Origin: Streptosporangium amethystogenes
GTDB taxonomy: Bacteria > Actinomycetota > Actinomycetes > Streptosporangiales > Streptosporangiaceae
Direction of reading: 5' to 3'
NCBI RefSeq assembly: GCF_000721075.1
Contig: NZ_JOEQ01000004.1
Location: 248,001-312,000 of the forward strand
Length of the DNA stretch: 64,000 nucleotides
Notes under the pieces: model-generated
The model's database searches: none
What the model saw: only the letters and a program-made list of their open reading frames with translations
What the model was told of the DNA's origin: nothing
Program-made: the position numbers and the translations under genes
Shown here: piece by piece, positions 27,701 to 36,128 of the stretch
How positions within the stretch are numbered: position 1 is the stretch's first letter
Layout of the letters: each line of letters begins with the position of its first letter

Positions 27701-29014
27701 ATGCGTAAAACCATTGCAGCGGTGACCACGGCAGGACTCGCCCTGGCACTCGCCGCGTGCGGCGAGTCGACCCCCACCACCCCGGCCGGAAGCGCGTCCG
27801 CGCCCGCTGCCGCCAAGACCCTCGAAGGGGTGACCATCGAGGTCGCCGCCAAGTGGACCGGCGCCGAGCAGACCAACTTCCAGGAAGTGCTCAAGGCGTT
27901 CGAGGCGAAGACCGGTGCCAAGGTCACCTACGCCTCCACCGGTGAGGACACCGGCGCCTACCTCGGGCCCCGCATCGAGGGCGGCAACCCGCCGGACATC
28001 GCGATCCTGCCCCAGCCGGGCCTGGTCCAGCAGTACGCGGACCAGAAGGCGCTCAAGCCGCTCACCGCCGAGGTCCAGAAGCAGATCGACGACAACTACA
28101 CCCCGTACTGGAAGGAACTCGGCTCGGCGGACGGCCAGGCCTACGGCGTACTGGTGAAGGCGGCCCACAAGTCGCTCATCTGGTACCGCGACCAGGCGTT
28201 CCAGGACGCCGGGGTGCAGCCTCCGGCCACCTGGGACGACCTGGTCAAGGCCGCCCAGGCGATCGCCGACTCCGGCACCCCGCCGTTCTCCCTCTGCGGC
28301 GCCTCCGGCTGGACGCTGACCGACCTGTTCGAGAACGTCTACCTGTCCAGCGCGGGTCCGGAGAACTACACCAAGCTCTCCAAGCACGAGATCCCGTGGA
28401 CCGACCCCAGCGTGACCACCGCGCTGGAGAAGATCGGGCAGCTCGTCGGCAAGAAGGAGTTCCTGCTCGGCGGCTCCTCCGGCGCCCTGCAGACCGACTT
28501 CCCGACCTGCGTGACCCAGGTCTACGGCCAGGACAAGTCCGCCATGGTCATCGAGGCCGACTTCGTGGGCACCACCGCCGAGGAGTCGGGCGCCAAGCTG
28601 GGCGAGGAGGCCAAGTACTTCCCGTTCCCGAAGGCCGGTGACACCGAGCCGGTCGTGCTGGGCGGCGACATCGCGGTGGCGCTGAAGGACTCCAAGGGCG
28701 CGATGGCCCTGCTGGAGTTCCTCGCCTCCTCCGAGGGCGGCGAGATCTGGGCGAAGCTTCCCGGCTACCTCTCCCCCAACCGCAACGTCTCGCCCGACAA
28801 CTACCCCGCCGAGCTGACCAAGCAGCTCGCCCAGACGATCATTTCCGCCGGTGACGCGGTCCGCTACGACATGTCCGACCTGGCGCCGAGCGCCTTCGGC
28901 GGCACGGACGGCAAGGGTCAGTGGAAGCTCCTGCAGGACTTCGTGCGCGACCCCTCGGACATCAAGGGCATCCAGACCAAGCTTGAGGCCGAGGCCAAGA
29001 AGGCCTGGAAGTAA
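27701..29014 (+). CDS. Alpha-glucoside-type ABC substrate-binding lipoprotein 2
   Basis: 437 residues with a lipobox LAAC at Cys20 and a Ser/Thr/Pro/Ala linker. The mature part begins VTIEVAAKWTGAEQTNFQEVLKAF and carries IEGGNPPDIAILPQPGLV and HKSLIWYRDQAF, matching the AglE-like group that binds alpha-glucosides. GGAGG lies about 10 bases before the ATG. It is 106 bases after binding protein 1 and 12 bases before the permease, so this protein is the more likely direct partner of the permeases. Confidence 0.92.
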   Translation: MRKTIAAVTTAGLALALAACGESTPTTPAGSASAPAAAKTLEGVTIEVAAKWTGAEQTNFQEVLKAFEAKTGAKVTYASTGEDTGAYLGPRIEGGNPPDIAILPQPGLVQQYADQKALKPLTAEVQKQIDDNYTPYWKELGSADGQAYGVLVKAAHKSLIWYRDQAFQDAGVQPPATWDDLVKAAQAIADSGTPPFSLCGASGWTLTDLFENVYLSSAGPENYTKLSKHEIPWTDPSVTTALEKIGQLVGKKEFLLGGSSGALQTDFPTCVTQVYGQDKSAMVIEADFVGTTAEESGAKLGEEAKYFPFPKAGDTEPVVLGGDIAVALKDSKGAMALLEFLASSEGGEIWAKLPGYLSPNRNVSPDNYPAELTKQLAQTIISAGDAVRYDMSDLAPSAFGGTDGKGQWKLLQDFVRDPSDIKGIQTKLEAEAKKAWK

Positions 29015-29026
29015 GGGAGAAAGGCC

Positions 29027-30502
29027 GTGACCAACCGGTTGGACGGCCCGCAGGACCCGCCCGGCGACACCGCCGGCGGGTCCTCCCCCGGACCGAACGA
29101 CACCCTGCGGCCGGCACCCGACGCCGGCCCCGAGGTCCGCACCCCCCCACCCGGCGCCCCCACCGGGGACACCTCCGCCGAGGACGCCGCGCCGGTGAAG
29201 CCGGCGAAGAAGGCCACCCGGCTGGGACCGCCGCCGAGCATGGCGATCTGGTTCCTGCTGCCGGGGGCGCTCCTGCTCGGCGTGATGGTGATCTACCCGA
29301 TCATCTACTCGATCTTCCGTAGCCTCTACGACGCCAACGGTGACGGTTTCGTCGGCGCGGGAAACTACGCCACCATCTTCAGTGACTCCGCCACCCTGAT
29401 CACGATCAGGAACAACCTGATCTGGGTGGTGGTGGCCCCCCTCCTGGTCACCGCGATGGGCCTGATCTTCGCGGTGCTCACCGAGCGGATTCGCTGGGCG
29501 ACGGCCTTCAAGTTGATCGTGTTCATGCCGATGGCCGTCTCCCTGATGGCCTCCGGCGTCATCTTCCGTCTGGTGTACGAGCAGGCCCCCGACCGGGGCG
29601 TGGCCAACGCCGTGATCACCTCGGTGAGCGGCCTCTTCGATTCCGACCAGGGCTACCCGGACGCCCGTCCCAGGGAGAACGACCAGGCACCGGTCGCCGC
29701 CTCGCAGGGCGCGGTGGTGAGCAAGCAGCCCGCCGCCCCCGGACGGGCGGTGCTCGTCCCGCTGGTCGGCGTGAAACCGGGCTCCATCGCCTCGGCCGCG
29801 CCGGCGAAGGCGGCCCAGCCGGGTCCCGGCGAGCTGGCCGGAACGGTCTGGGTGGACTTCACCCAGGGCGGCGGCGGAGCGGTCAACCAGGTGGATCCGA
29901 CGGAGAAAGGTCTGGTCGGAGTGACCGTGGAGGCGGTACGGAACGGTGCCGTCCAGGCCACCGCCCGCACCGAGGCCGACGGCACCTTCCGCTTCACCGG
30001 CCTCGCCCCCGGCGATTACCAGGTGCGGCTGCCGTCGTCGAACTTCCAGGCGCCCTTCAACGGGATCTCCTGGCTGGGACCGACGCTGATCACCCCGGCG
30101 ATCATCGGAGCGTTCATCTGGGTGTGGGCCGGATTCGCCATGGTGCTGATCGCGGCGGGCCTGGCCGCCATCCCGCGTGACGCGCTTGAGGCGGCCCGTA
30201 TCGACGGCGCCACCGAGTGGCAGGTGTTCCGGAAGATCACCGTCCCGCTGCTCGCCCCGGTGCTGCTCGTCGTGTTCGTCACGATGATCATCAACACGTT
30301 GAAGGTCTTCGACCTGGTCTTCGTCATCGCGCCGGGATCGGTGCAGCCGCAGGCCAATGTGATCGCGCTGGAGATGTGGCGCGTCTCCTTCGGCGGCGGA
30401 GGCAACCAGGGGCTGGGCAGCGCGCTCTCCATCTTCCTGCTGGTCCTCGTGCTGCCCTTCATGGTTCTCAACATCCGCCGGTTCAGGAGGGACAACCAGT
30501 GA
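29027..30502 (+). CDS. Sugar ABC permease (MalF/AglF type) with inserted extracellular domain
   Basis: 491 residues, against about 300 for usual relatives. A Pro-rich cytoplasmic leader (1-65) precedes TM1 (about 72-96), TM2 (about 127-150) and TM3 (about 160-185). Residues about 198-345 are an insertion: a Pro/Ala-rich linker and then a beta-sandwich-like module (GTVWVDF, GVTVEAVRNG, TEADGTFRFTGLAPGDYQVRL) matching the CnaB / carboxypeptidase-regulatory-like fold. TM4-TM6 follow, with the EAA loop EAARIDGATEWQVF that contacts the ATPase. By topology the insertion lies outside the cell. It is coupled by GTGA overlap to the next permease. Confidence 0.9.
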   Translation: MTNRLDGPQDPPGDTAGGSSPGPNDTLRPAPDAGPEVRTPPPGAPTGDTSAEDAAPVKPAKKATRLGPPPSMAIWFLLPGALLLGVMVIYPIIYSIFRSLYDANGDGFVGAGNYATIFSDSATLITIRNNLIWVVVAPLLVTAMGLIFAVLTERIRWATAFKLIVFMPMAVSLMASGVIFRLVYEQAPDRGVANAVITSVSGLFDSDQGYPDARPRENDQAPVAASQGAVVSKQPAAPGRAVLVPLVGVKPGSIASAAPAKAAQPGPGELAGTVWVDFTQGGGGAVNQVDPTEKGLVGVTVEAVRNGAVQATARTEADGTFRFTGLAPGDYQVRLPSSNFQAPFNGISWLGPTLITPAIIGAFIWVWAGFAMVLIAAGLAAIPRDALEAARIDGATEWQVFRKITVPLLAPVLLVVFVTMIINTLKVFDLVFVIAPGSVQPQANVIALEMWRVSFGGGGNQGLGSALSIFLLVLVLPFMVLNIRRFRRDNQ

Positions 30503-31377
30503 CCACCTCCACCACCCTCGGCGCTCCACCGCGCAGCGTGGCGGGCCGTGTCGTCGATCGGATCGGCGGCGGCCTGGTCCAGGCGGTGCTGGTGCTGATC
30601 GGCGTCTTCTGGCTGGTCCCGACCCTCGGGCTGTTCGTGGTCTCACTCCGCGAGGAGACGGCCAACAACTCCACCGGCTGGTGGACCGCCCTGACCAAGC
30701 CCGCCGAGTTCACCCTCAAGAGCTACTCCGATCTGCTGGCGAGCGGGTTCACCGCGTCGTTCTGGAACACCGTGTTCATCACGGTGCCCACGACGCTCCT
30801 GGTGATCGGCATCGCGGCCATGGCGGCGTACGCGTTCGCCTGGATGGAGTTCCCCGGCAGGGACGCGCTCTTCCTGGTGGTGGTCGGCCTGCTGGTGGTG
30901 CCGATCCAGATCGCGCTGATCCCGGTCGCGAAGCTCTACGGCACGGTCGGCATCTTCGGCTCCATCGCGGGCGTCGTCCTCTTCCATGTCGCCTTCGGGC
31001 TTCCGTTCGCCATCTTCCTGCTCCGCAACTTCTTCGCGGGCATCCCCAGCTCGCTGCTCGAAGCGGCGCGGATGGACGGCGCCGGGGAGTGGAAGATCTT
31101 CTCGACCGTGGTGTTCCCGCTGGCCAAGCCCGCGGTCGCCTCGCTCGGCATCTTCCAGTTCCTCTGGGTCTGGAACGACCTGCTCGTCGCCCTGGTCTTC
31201 GCCAACACCGAAAACCAGCCGATGACCAAGGCCCTGCAATCCCAGATGCGGCAATTCGGGACCAACGTGGACATTCTTGCGCCAGGTGCTTTCCTGTCGC
31301 TGATCATCCCATTGATCCTCTTTTTCGCCTTCCAGAGGTATTTCGTGCAAGGGATGATGGCCGGTTCGGTGAAGTAA
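30499..31377 (+). CDS. Sugar ABC permease (MalG/AglG type)
   Basis: 292 residues with six transmembrane segments and the cytoplasmic EAA loop EAARMDGAGEWKIFSTVVFPL. GTG start overlaps the stop of the first permease and AGGAGGG lies just upstream. It is the last gene of the importer operon. No ATP-binding subunit is encoded, so a shared MsiK-type ATPase elsewhere in the genome probably energises it (known for actinomycete sugar importers; inferred here). Confidence 0.93.
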   Translation: MTTSTTLGAPPRSVAGRVVDRIGGGLVQAVLVLIGVFWLVPTLGLFVVSLREETANNSTGWWTALTKPAEFTLKSYSDLLASGFTASFWNTVFITVPTTLLVIGIAAMAAYAFAWMEFPGRDALFLVVVGLLVVPIQIALIPVAKLYGTVGIFGSIAGVVLFHVAFGLPFAIFLLRNFFAGIPSSLLEAARMDGAGEWKIFSTVVFPLAKPAVASLGIFQFLWVWNDLLVALVFANTENQPMTKALQSQMRQFGTNVDILAPGAFLSLIIPLILFFAFQRYFVQGMMAGSVK

Positions 31378-31387
31378 GGACAGGGGC

Positions 31388-31436
31388 AGGCCCGGTACGG
31401 CGCGTGCTGATTTCCGGCACGCGCCGTACCGGGCCT
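31388..31436 (+). terminator. Terminator after the sugar importer operon
   Basis: A perfect 20-bp stem (31388-31407 with 31417-31436) and a 9-base loop, 10 bases after the stop codon. No T-run follows, which is common for actinomycete terminators. Confidence 0.8.
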
Positions 31437-31459
31437 AAAACATCGATAGGGTCCTGCAC

Positions 31460-32137
31460 ATGGCCGCACGTCCCTTGAACGAAGTCGTGGAAGCCGGGTG
31501 GGCCGAGGCCCTGGAACCCGTCGCAGAGAAGATCGCCGAGATGGGCGAGTTCCTCCGGAGGGAAGTGGCGGAGGGCAGGCAGTACCTTCCGTCCGGGGCC
31601 AACGTGCTCCGCGCCTTCCAACAGCCCTTTGACCAGGTCAAGGTGCTGATCGTGGGGCAGGATCCGTACCCCACGCCGGGTCATCCCATCGGTCTGAGCT
31701 TCTCCGTCGCCGCGGACGTACGCCCGATCCCGGCCAGCCTGCGCAACATCTACAAGGAGCTCACCGAGGATCTCGGGCTGCCGATGCCGAGCAACGGCGA
31801 CCTGACCCCCTGGGCCGATCAGGGCGTGCTCCTGCTCAACCGGGTGCTCACCGTCATGCCGGGCAAGCCCGCCTCGCACCGGGGCAAGGGCTGGGAGGAG
31901 GTCACCGAGCAGGCCATCAAGGCCCTCGTCGCGCGCGAGCAGCCGATGGTGGCGATCCTGTGGGGACGCGACGCCCGCAACCTGCGCCCGATGCTCGGCA
32001 AGATCCCGGCCATCGAGTCGGCCCACCCCAGCCCCCTGTCGGCCCGCAGCGGCTTCTTCGGCTCCCGCCCGTTCAGCAAGACGAACGAGCTTCTCCAGCA
32101 GCAGGGCGCGACCCCCGTGGAGTGGAAGCTCCCCTAG
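31460..32137 (+). CDS. ung: Uracil-DNA glycosylase, family 1
   Basis: 225 residues. It removes uracil from DNA to start base-excision repair. Motif [23 protein letters not shown] contains the catalytic Asp and uracil-recognition residues. WGRDARNL and [21 protein letters not shown] supply the catalytic His and the DNA-intercalation loop. Length is typical of the family. It follows the importer terminator and probably has its own promoter. Confidence 0.97.
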   Translation: MAARPLNEVVEAGWAEALEPVAEKIAEMGEFLRREVAEGRQYLPSGANVLRAFQQPFDQVKVLIVGQDPYPTPGHPIGLSFSVAADVRPIPASLRNIYKELTEDLGLPMPSNGDLTPWADQGVLLLNRVLTVMPGKPASHRGKGWEEVTEQAIKALVAREQPMVAILWGRDARNLRPMLGKIPAIESAHPSPLSARSGFFGSRPFSKTNELLQQQGATPVEWKLP

Positions 32138-32228
32138 GCTCCGTTCCGCGGATCTCGCGGCGGGCAAAAGATCCAGCGGACAGGTCCCCTGCCCTGTCCG
32201 CCCCTAACCAGGCACTAGGATTTCCACC

Positions 32229-32651
32229 ATGAGTGATGAATCGGGCACTGAACGCTATTTGCGTCTGACTGTTGAGCTGACCGTGGAGGTGCAGGACATC
32301 GCCTCCCTGCAGGCCGCCGCGCTGAAGGAGATCAACCACCCTGACGCCGACCTGGACGACGACGAGCGCAAGGAGCAGGCCGAATTGGTCTCGGCCGACG
32401 AGACCGGCGCCACGGCGCTGCAGTGGCTGATCGAGCCGGACCACGTCCTGGGTTTGATCGAGCACGTCGAGCAGATCGAGCCCCGCGAGGCCGTGCTGGG
32501 CGTCGAGCCCTCCGAGGGCCCCTCGGACGAGGACGAGGACGAGGACGACCACGCGGGCCACGACCACGCCGGTCACAACCACCGGCGGGGTTTTCGGCAC
32601 CCGGAGCATCCGACGGGTATTCACTCCATGGGGACGAGCGGCGCGGGGTAG
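32229..32651 (+). CDS. Acidic protein with His-rich tail, unknown function
   Basis: 140 residues. The first 95 residues form a predicted alpha/beta unit (RYLRLTVELTVEVQDIASL, then ALKEINHP, then a helix before LGLIEHVEQ). Residues 96-133 are a low-complexity acidic run followed by HAGHDHAGHNHRRGFRHPEHPTGIH, with nine His that could bind Zn, Ni or Cu. I do not recognise a family. It overlaps the 3' end of the convergent photolyase gene by 31 bases. Confidence 0.65.
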   Translation: MSDESGTERYLRLTVELTVEVQDIASLQAAALKEINHPDADLDDDERKEQAELVSADETGATALQWLIEPDHVLGLIEHVEQIEPREAVLGVEPSEGPSDEDEDEDDHAGHDHAGHNHRRGFRHPEHPTGIHSMGTSGAG

Positions 32652-33910
32652 CCGGGGACGCCAGCGGGGAGCTTCCACGGCTCGTGGATCACCCGCTTCG
32701 GCAGGGTGGCGAGCTCGGGGACGTAGCGGCGGACGTACTCGCCCTCCGGGTCGTACCTCTTGGCCTGCCGGATGTGGTTGACGGGCCGGTTGGGCCGGGT
32801 GTCGTTGCCGGTCCCCGCGACCCACTGCCAGTTGCCGTAGTTGTTGGCCACGTCGCCGTCGAGCAGCCGTTCGAAGAAGTGGTCGGCCCCGACACGCCAG
32901 TCGACACGCAGCCGCCTGACCAGGAACGAGCCCACGATCAGACGGGCCCGGTTGTGCATCCAGCCCTCGGCGAGCATCTGCCGGATCCCGGCGTCCACGA
33001 TGGGGATTCCGGTCATGCCCTCCCGCCACGCCTGCGCCGCGTGCTCGTCGTCACGCCACTCGTGCCCGCGCGGGCGGTAGTCGTCCCGGTTGATCCGCGG
33101 GAAGGCCCGTGTCACCTGGTAGAAGAAGTCCCGCCAGCACAGCTGCCTGACGAACTCGCCGGGGTCCCCGGCCTCCCTGGCCAGCGACTCCAGCTCCAGC
33201 GGCGAGACGCAGCCGAAACGGAGATAGGGGCTGAGCCTGGAGGTGCGGTTGCCCGCCATGTCGTCGTGGCCGTCGGCGTAGTCGTCCACGCAGTGTCTCA
33301 ACCACTGCTCCATCCTCCGGCGCCCGGCCGTCTCACCGCCCCTGAACAGCTCGTAGGTCTCGGGACCGGGCTCGGGCAGCCTGCCGGGGCCCAGGGCCCC
33401 GGGGACACGGACCACGCCGGGGGCCTTGAGCACATCCCTGCGTGGTTGCCGGCTCCAGGCCCGCCAGTAGGGGGTGAAGACCCGGTAGTGGTCACCGCCG
33501 CCCGACGGCCTGAGCGCGTCCGGCGGCACGACCGTCAGGCCGGGGAAGGCGCGGAACGCCATCCCCGCACGCTCGCACTCCGCCGCCAGGCGCCGCTGCC
33601 TGCGGCGCGCGAGGGCGCTGACGTCCGTGCCGGTGTGGACCGCCCCGGCCCCCGACTCCCCCGCCAGGCGCATCGTCTCCGCGACCGGATCACCCCTGCG
33701 CACGATCAGCTCACCGCCCCGTTCACGGAGCGATCCGCGCAGGTCGGCGAGGCATTCGGCGAGAAATCCCAGGCGGTTGCCCGCGGGTATGTCGGGGTCG
33801 ATGACGAAGAGTGGTATGACATGACGTGCGCGCTCGCACGCGGCGGCGAGCGCCGGGTGGTCGTGCACCCGGAGATCGCGGCTGAACAAAACGATCACAG
33901 TATCGGTCAC
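32621..33910 (-). CDS. phr: Deoxyribodipyrimidine photolyase
   Basis: 429 residues, a class I CPD photolyase/cryptochrome-family flavoprotein that uses blue light to split pyrimidine dimers. N-terminal antenna domain begins VIVLFSRDLRVHDHPAL. The FAD domain has the conserved YSxxRxxxxxxxTSRLSPYLRFG-type stretch (NRTSRLSPYLRFG), WRDFFYQ, the substrate-contact WMHNRARLIVGSFL and GDVANNYGNWQWVAGTG. The GTG at 33910 is chosen because AAGGGA lies upstream and the sequence begins exactly at the antenna domain; the open frame continues upstream. It is divergent from a MerR/cobalamin-domain regulator. Confidence 0.95.
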   Translation of the reverse strand: MTDTVIVLFSRDLRVHDHPALAAACERARHVIPLFVIDPDIPAGNRLGFLAECLADLRGSLRERGGELIVRRGDPVAETMRLAGESGAGAVHTGTDVSALARRRQRRLAAECERAGMAFRAFPGLTVVPPDALRPSGGGDHYRVFTPYWRAWSRQPRRDVLKAPGVVRVPGALGPGRLPEPGPETYELFRGGETAGRRRMEQWLRHCVDDYADGHDDMAGNRTSRLSPYLRFGCVSPLELESLAREAGDPGEFVRQLCWRDFFYQVTRAFPRINRDDYRPRGHEWRDDEHAAQAWREGMTGIPIVDAGIRQMLAEGWMHNRARLIVGSFLVRRLRVDWRVGADHFFERLLDGDVANNYGNWQWVAGTGNDTRPNRPVNHIRQAKRYDPEGEYVRRYVPELATLPKRVIHEPWKLPAGVPGYPAPLVPME

Positions 33911-34044
33911 GTTTTCCCTTCGCCGGGTCACGCTCCGCCGGTTGCATCCGCCGGAGGCTCGGAATTCGAAAGAATGTCCGGGGAGCGACCGCTCGTGTCG
34001 CCTGTCACGCTGGTACGGCAGTAGCGGGCTTGAAATGGGATGAG

Positions 34045-34974
34045 ATGGAAAAGCAGCGACAGGTGACCGCTGATGAGGAGCCGGGATACGGCATCGGCGC
34101 CGTCTCACGCCGCCTCGGCGTACCCGCCCCCACGCTGCGGACCTGGAACCTACGCTACGGCGTGGGCCCGAGCCGCCGGAGCCCCGGGGGGCATCGGCGC
34201 TACGACACCCGCGACCTGTGGCGCCTGGAGGAGATGAACCGGCTCATCAGAAGCGGGGTTTCCCCCTCCGACGCGGCACGGGAGGTCCTGAGGATCGAGA
34301 CCGTCCCACCGGCGGCTCCGGAGGCGGGCACCGAGGAGATCTCCTCCCCCGCGACGGAGCGGCCCGGCATCCCCACGGCGGCGATGCTGGCGCGGGCGGC
34401 GATGATGCTGGACAGCCGAACCGTCTACGACTGGATAGAGGAGTCGCTGGTCAGGCACGGCGTGCCGTGGACCTGGGAGCGGCTGGTGGTGCCGGTCTTC
34501 GAGACGATCTGCGAGCGCCAGGCCGAGAGCGGCGCGAGCGTCGAGATCGAGCACCTGTTCTCCGACCGGCTGCTGGCGGCGCTGATCCGGCTCACCACAC
34601 GTCCCGCTCAGCCGGTCAACACCCGCCCGGTGCTGCTCGCCTGCGCCGAGGACGAGCAGCACAGCCTGCCGATCTACGCTCTGGCCGCCACGCTGACCGC
34701 CGACCACCGGGTGGAGACCCGGGTGCTGGGCGCCAGGACCCCGTACCCGGCGCTGGCGGACGCGATGCGCCGGCTGGGCCCCGCGGTGGTCTTCGTCTGG
34801 TCCCAGCTGCCCGCGACCGGCGACCCCGCCCCGCTCGCGTCGCTGCCCGCGCTCCGCCCGCCGAGCCTGGTCGTCGCGGGCGGTACGGGCTGGTGGGAGG
34901 GGCTGCCGGCGTCGGTCCCCCACGTCACGTCGTTCCAGGACGCGCTCACCCGCGTCCTCTCCGCTCTGGCCTGA
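34045..34974 (+). CDS. MerR-family regulator with CarH/LitR-like cobalamin-binding region
   Basis: 309 residues. The N-terminal MerR winged helix (YGIGAVSRRLGVPAPTLRTW, GGHRRYDTRDLWRLEEMNRLI) is followed by a linker, a four-helix region and a Rossmann-like domain, the layout of B12-dependent photoreceptor repressors. The EH pair of the Wx9EH motif is kept (VEIEHLF), but the Trp ten residues earlier is Gln. The lower axial His appears kept (EDEQH), though the following Gly is Pro. B12 binding is therefore plausible but not certain. ATG at 34045 is preferred; TTG at 34030 and GTG at 34063 are alternatives. It is divergent from phr and upstream of an ECF sigma gene. Confidence 0.82.
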   Translation: MEKQRQVTADEEPGYGIGAVSRRLGVPAPTLRTWNLRYGVGPSRRSPGGHRRYDTRDLWRLEEMNRLIRSGVSPSDAAREVLRIETVPPAAPEAGTEEISSPATERPGIPTAAMLARAAMMLDSRTVYDWIEESLVRHGVPWTWERLVVPVFETICERQAESGASVEIEHLFSDRLLAALIRLTTRPAQPVNTRPVLLACAEDEQHSLPIYALAATLTADHRVETRVLGARTPYPALADAMRRLGPAVVFVWSQLPATGDPAPLASLPALRPPSLVVAGGTGWWEGLPASVPHVTSFQDALTRVLSALA

Positions 34975-35044
34975 CCGCCTTTCTCCCTCCCGTTGACCGG
35001 CGTGCCGCCGTGCCCTGCTTGCGATCACGCCGACCGGCCAGGTA

Positions 35045-35066
35045 TGAATAGGTTTTGAATAAGTTT
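35045..35066 (+). promoter_or_regulatory. Two adjacent 11-bp direct repeats before the sigma gene
   Basis: TGAATAGGTTT and TGAATAAGTTT lie end to end, one helical turn apart, in an AT-rich patch 20 bases before the sigma start. CarH-type photoreceptors bind head-to-tail operators of this spacing, so this is a candidate site for the neighbouring regulator. Confidence 0.5.
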
Positions 35067-35086
35067 TCTCGATGGGCGGAGGCGTC

Positions 35087-35611
35087 ATGACGGATAACCT
35101 GAACATCCGGTTCGCCGAGGGCGACGATGCGGCCCTGGCCGAGTGCTTTACCGCCCACGGCTCCCTCATCCGCTCCTACCTGCGGCGATTCGTATCGCAG
35201 CAGGAGGTCGAGGACCTTCAGCAGGTCGTGTTCGCCGAGGTCTGGCGGTCACGGCACCGCTTCGACCCGGCCCGCAGCCTCCCCGCCTGGATGCTCGGCA
35301 TCGCGCACAAGCGCGCGGTCGACCAGCTTCGGATGCGCACCCTGCGTACGGTGCCGCTGGACGTGGTGGCGGATCCGGCCGGCGACGACGGCAGGATCGA
35401 CGGCGACGGCCTGGCCGAGCGCGACCAGGTGCGCTGGGCGCTGGCCAAACTGCCCGCGCCGCAGCGCCAGGCGATCGAACTGGCCTACTACGGCGACCTG
35501 ACCCAGCGGGAGATCGCCGAGAGGCTGCGGGTCCCGCTCGGCACGGTCAAGGCCCGTACCGCCCGCGGTCTGCGCCGCCTGTCCGACATCCTCACCCCGG
35601 TCGCGGCGTGA
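35087..35611 (+). CDS. ECF-family sigma factor
   Basis: 174 residues. Region 2 (about residues 20-85: SYLRRF, EVEDLQQVVFAEVWR, AWMLGIAHKRAVDQLR) and region 4 (about 118-170: LPAPQRQAIELAYYGDLTQREIAERL, GTVKARTARGLRRL) are complete; region 3 is absent, as in ECF factors. The ATG at 35087 has GGAGG four bases upstream; an in-frame ATG at 35072 is the alternative. No anti-sigma gene is adjacent. Placement after a LitR-like regulator and near phr suggests control at the level of transcription by that regulator, as for LitS in Streptomyces. Confidence 0.92.
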   Translation: MTDNLNIRFAEGDDAALAECFTAHGSLIRSYLRRFVSQQEVEDLQQVVFAEVWRSRHRFDPARSLPAWMLGIAHKRAVDQLRMRTLRTVPLDVVADPAGDDGRIDGDGLAERDQVRWALAKLPAPQRQAIELAYYGDLTQREIAERLRVPLGTVKARTARGLRRLSDILTPVAA

Positions 35612-36108
35612 ACGGCTGGACGGACGGCACGGCCGTCATGGAGCGGATCTTCGCTCACCTCCGGCTCCGCGCGCTGCTGGAGAGCGACTGGCGCCCCCGG
35701 GACCTGGTGTCCTTCCACGCCCGGCACAAGATGCAGCTGCTGGCCCACCACCCCGTGGCCTACCGGCAGGCGGGGCGGGTGGTGGCTCAGGCGGGCGTGC
35801 GGCCCCGCGAGGAGCTGGCCGCCGACTACGCGAGCCTCTTCCGCGCGGCGTTCGCCGTCGGGGCCGGCATCGGCCGCAACGTCAACGTCCTGCAGCACTG
35901 CATGGGCATGGTGGGCGACTCGCTCGACCCGGCGCACCGGTCCGAGCTGGTCGAGGCCATCGCCTCCTACCAGGCCGGACAGGTGGCACTGAGCGTCCCC
36001 GCGGCCCTGCTGCGCGACTACGCCCGGGGCGAGGCCGCGCGGTACGTACGGGACCAGACGTTCTTCTCCCCGTACTCGGAGGATCTCCGCGACCAGGTGA
36101 CCGACTGA
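35608..36108 (+). CDS. DUF1722 (YbgA-like) protein
   Basis: 166 residues. Conserved features of the DUF1722 domain are SFHARHKMQLLAHHPVAYRQAGRVV, a central NVNVLQHCMGMV, SYQAGQVALSVPAALLRDYARG and the C-terminal FFSPYSEDL. GTG start overlaps the sigma factor stop (GTGA), so the two are co-translated. In Escherichia coli ybgA is immediately upstream of phr, so this is the same gene partnership in a new arrangement. Biochemical function is unknown; a role with photolyase is inference from context. Confidence 0.85.
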   Translation: MNGWTDGTAVMERIFAHLRLRALLESDWRPRDLVSFHARHKMQLLAHHPVAYRQAGRVVAQAGVRPREELAADYASLFRAAFAVGAGIGRNVNVLQHCMGMVGDSLDPAHRSELVEAIASYQAGQVALSVPAALLRDYARGEAARYVRDQTFFSPYSEDLRDQVTD

Positions 36109-36128
36109 GCCTGCGGCCACCGCGGCGG

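Noticed and set aside
33906..34011. Three copies of GTCACG between phr and the regulator gene as operator sites
   Set aside because: Six bases is too short for significance in this composition, and spacing is irregular.
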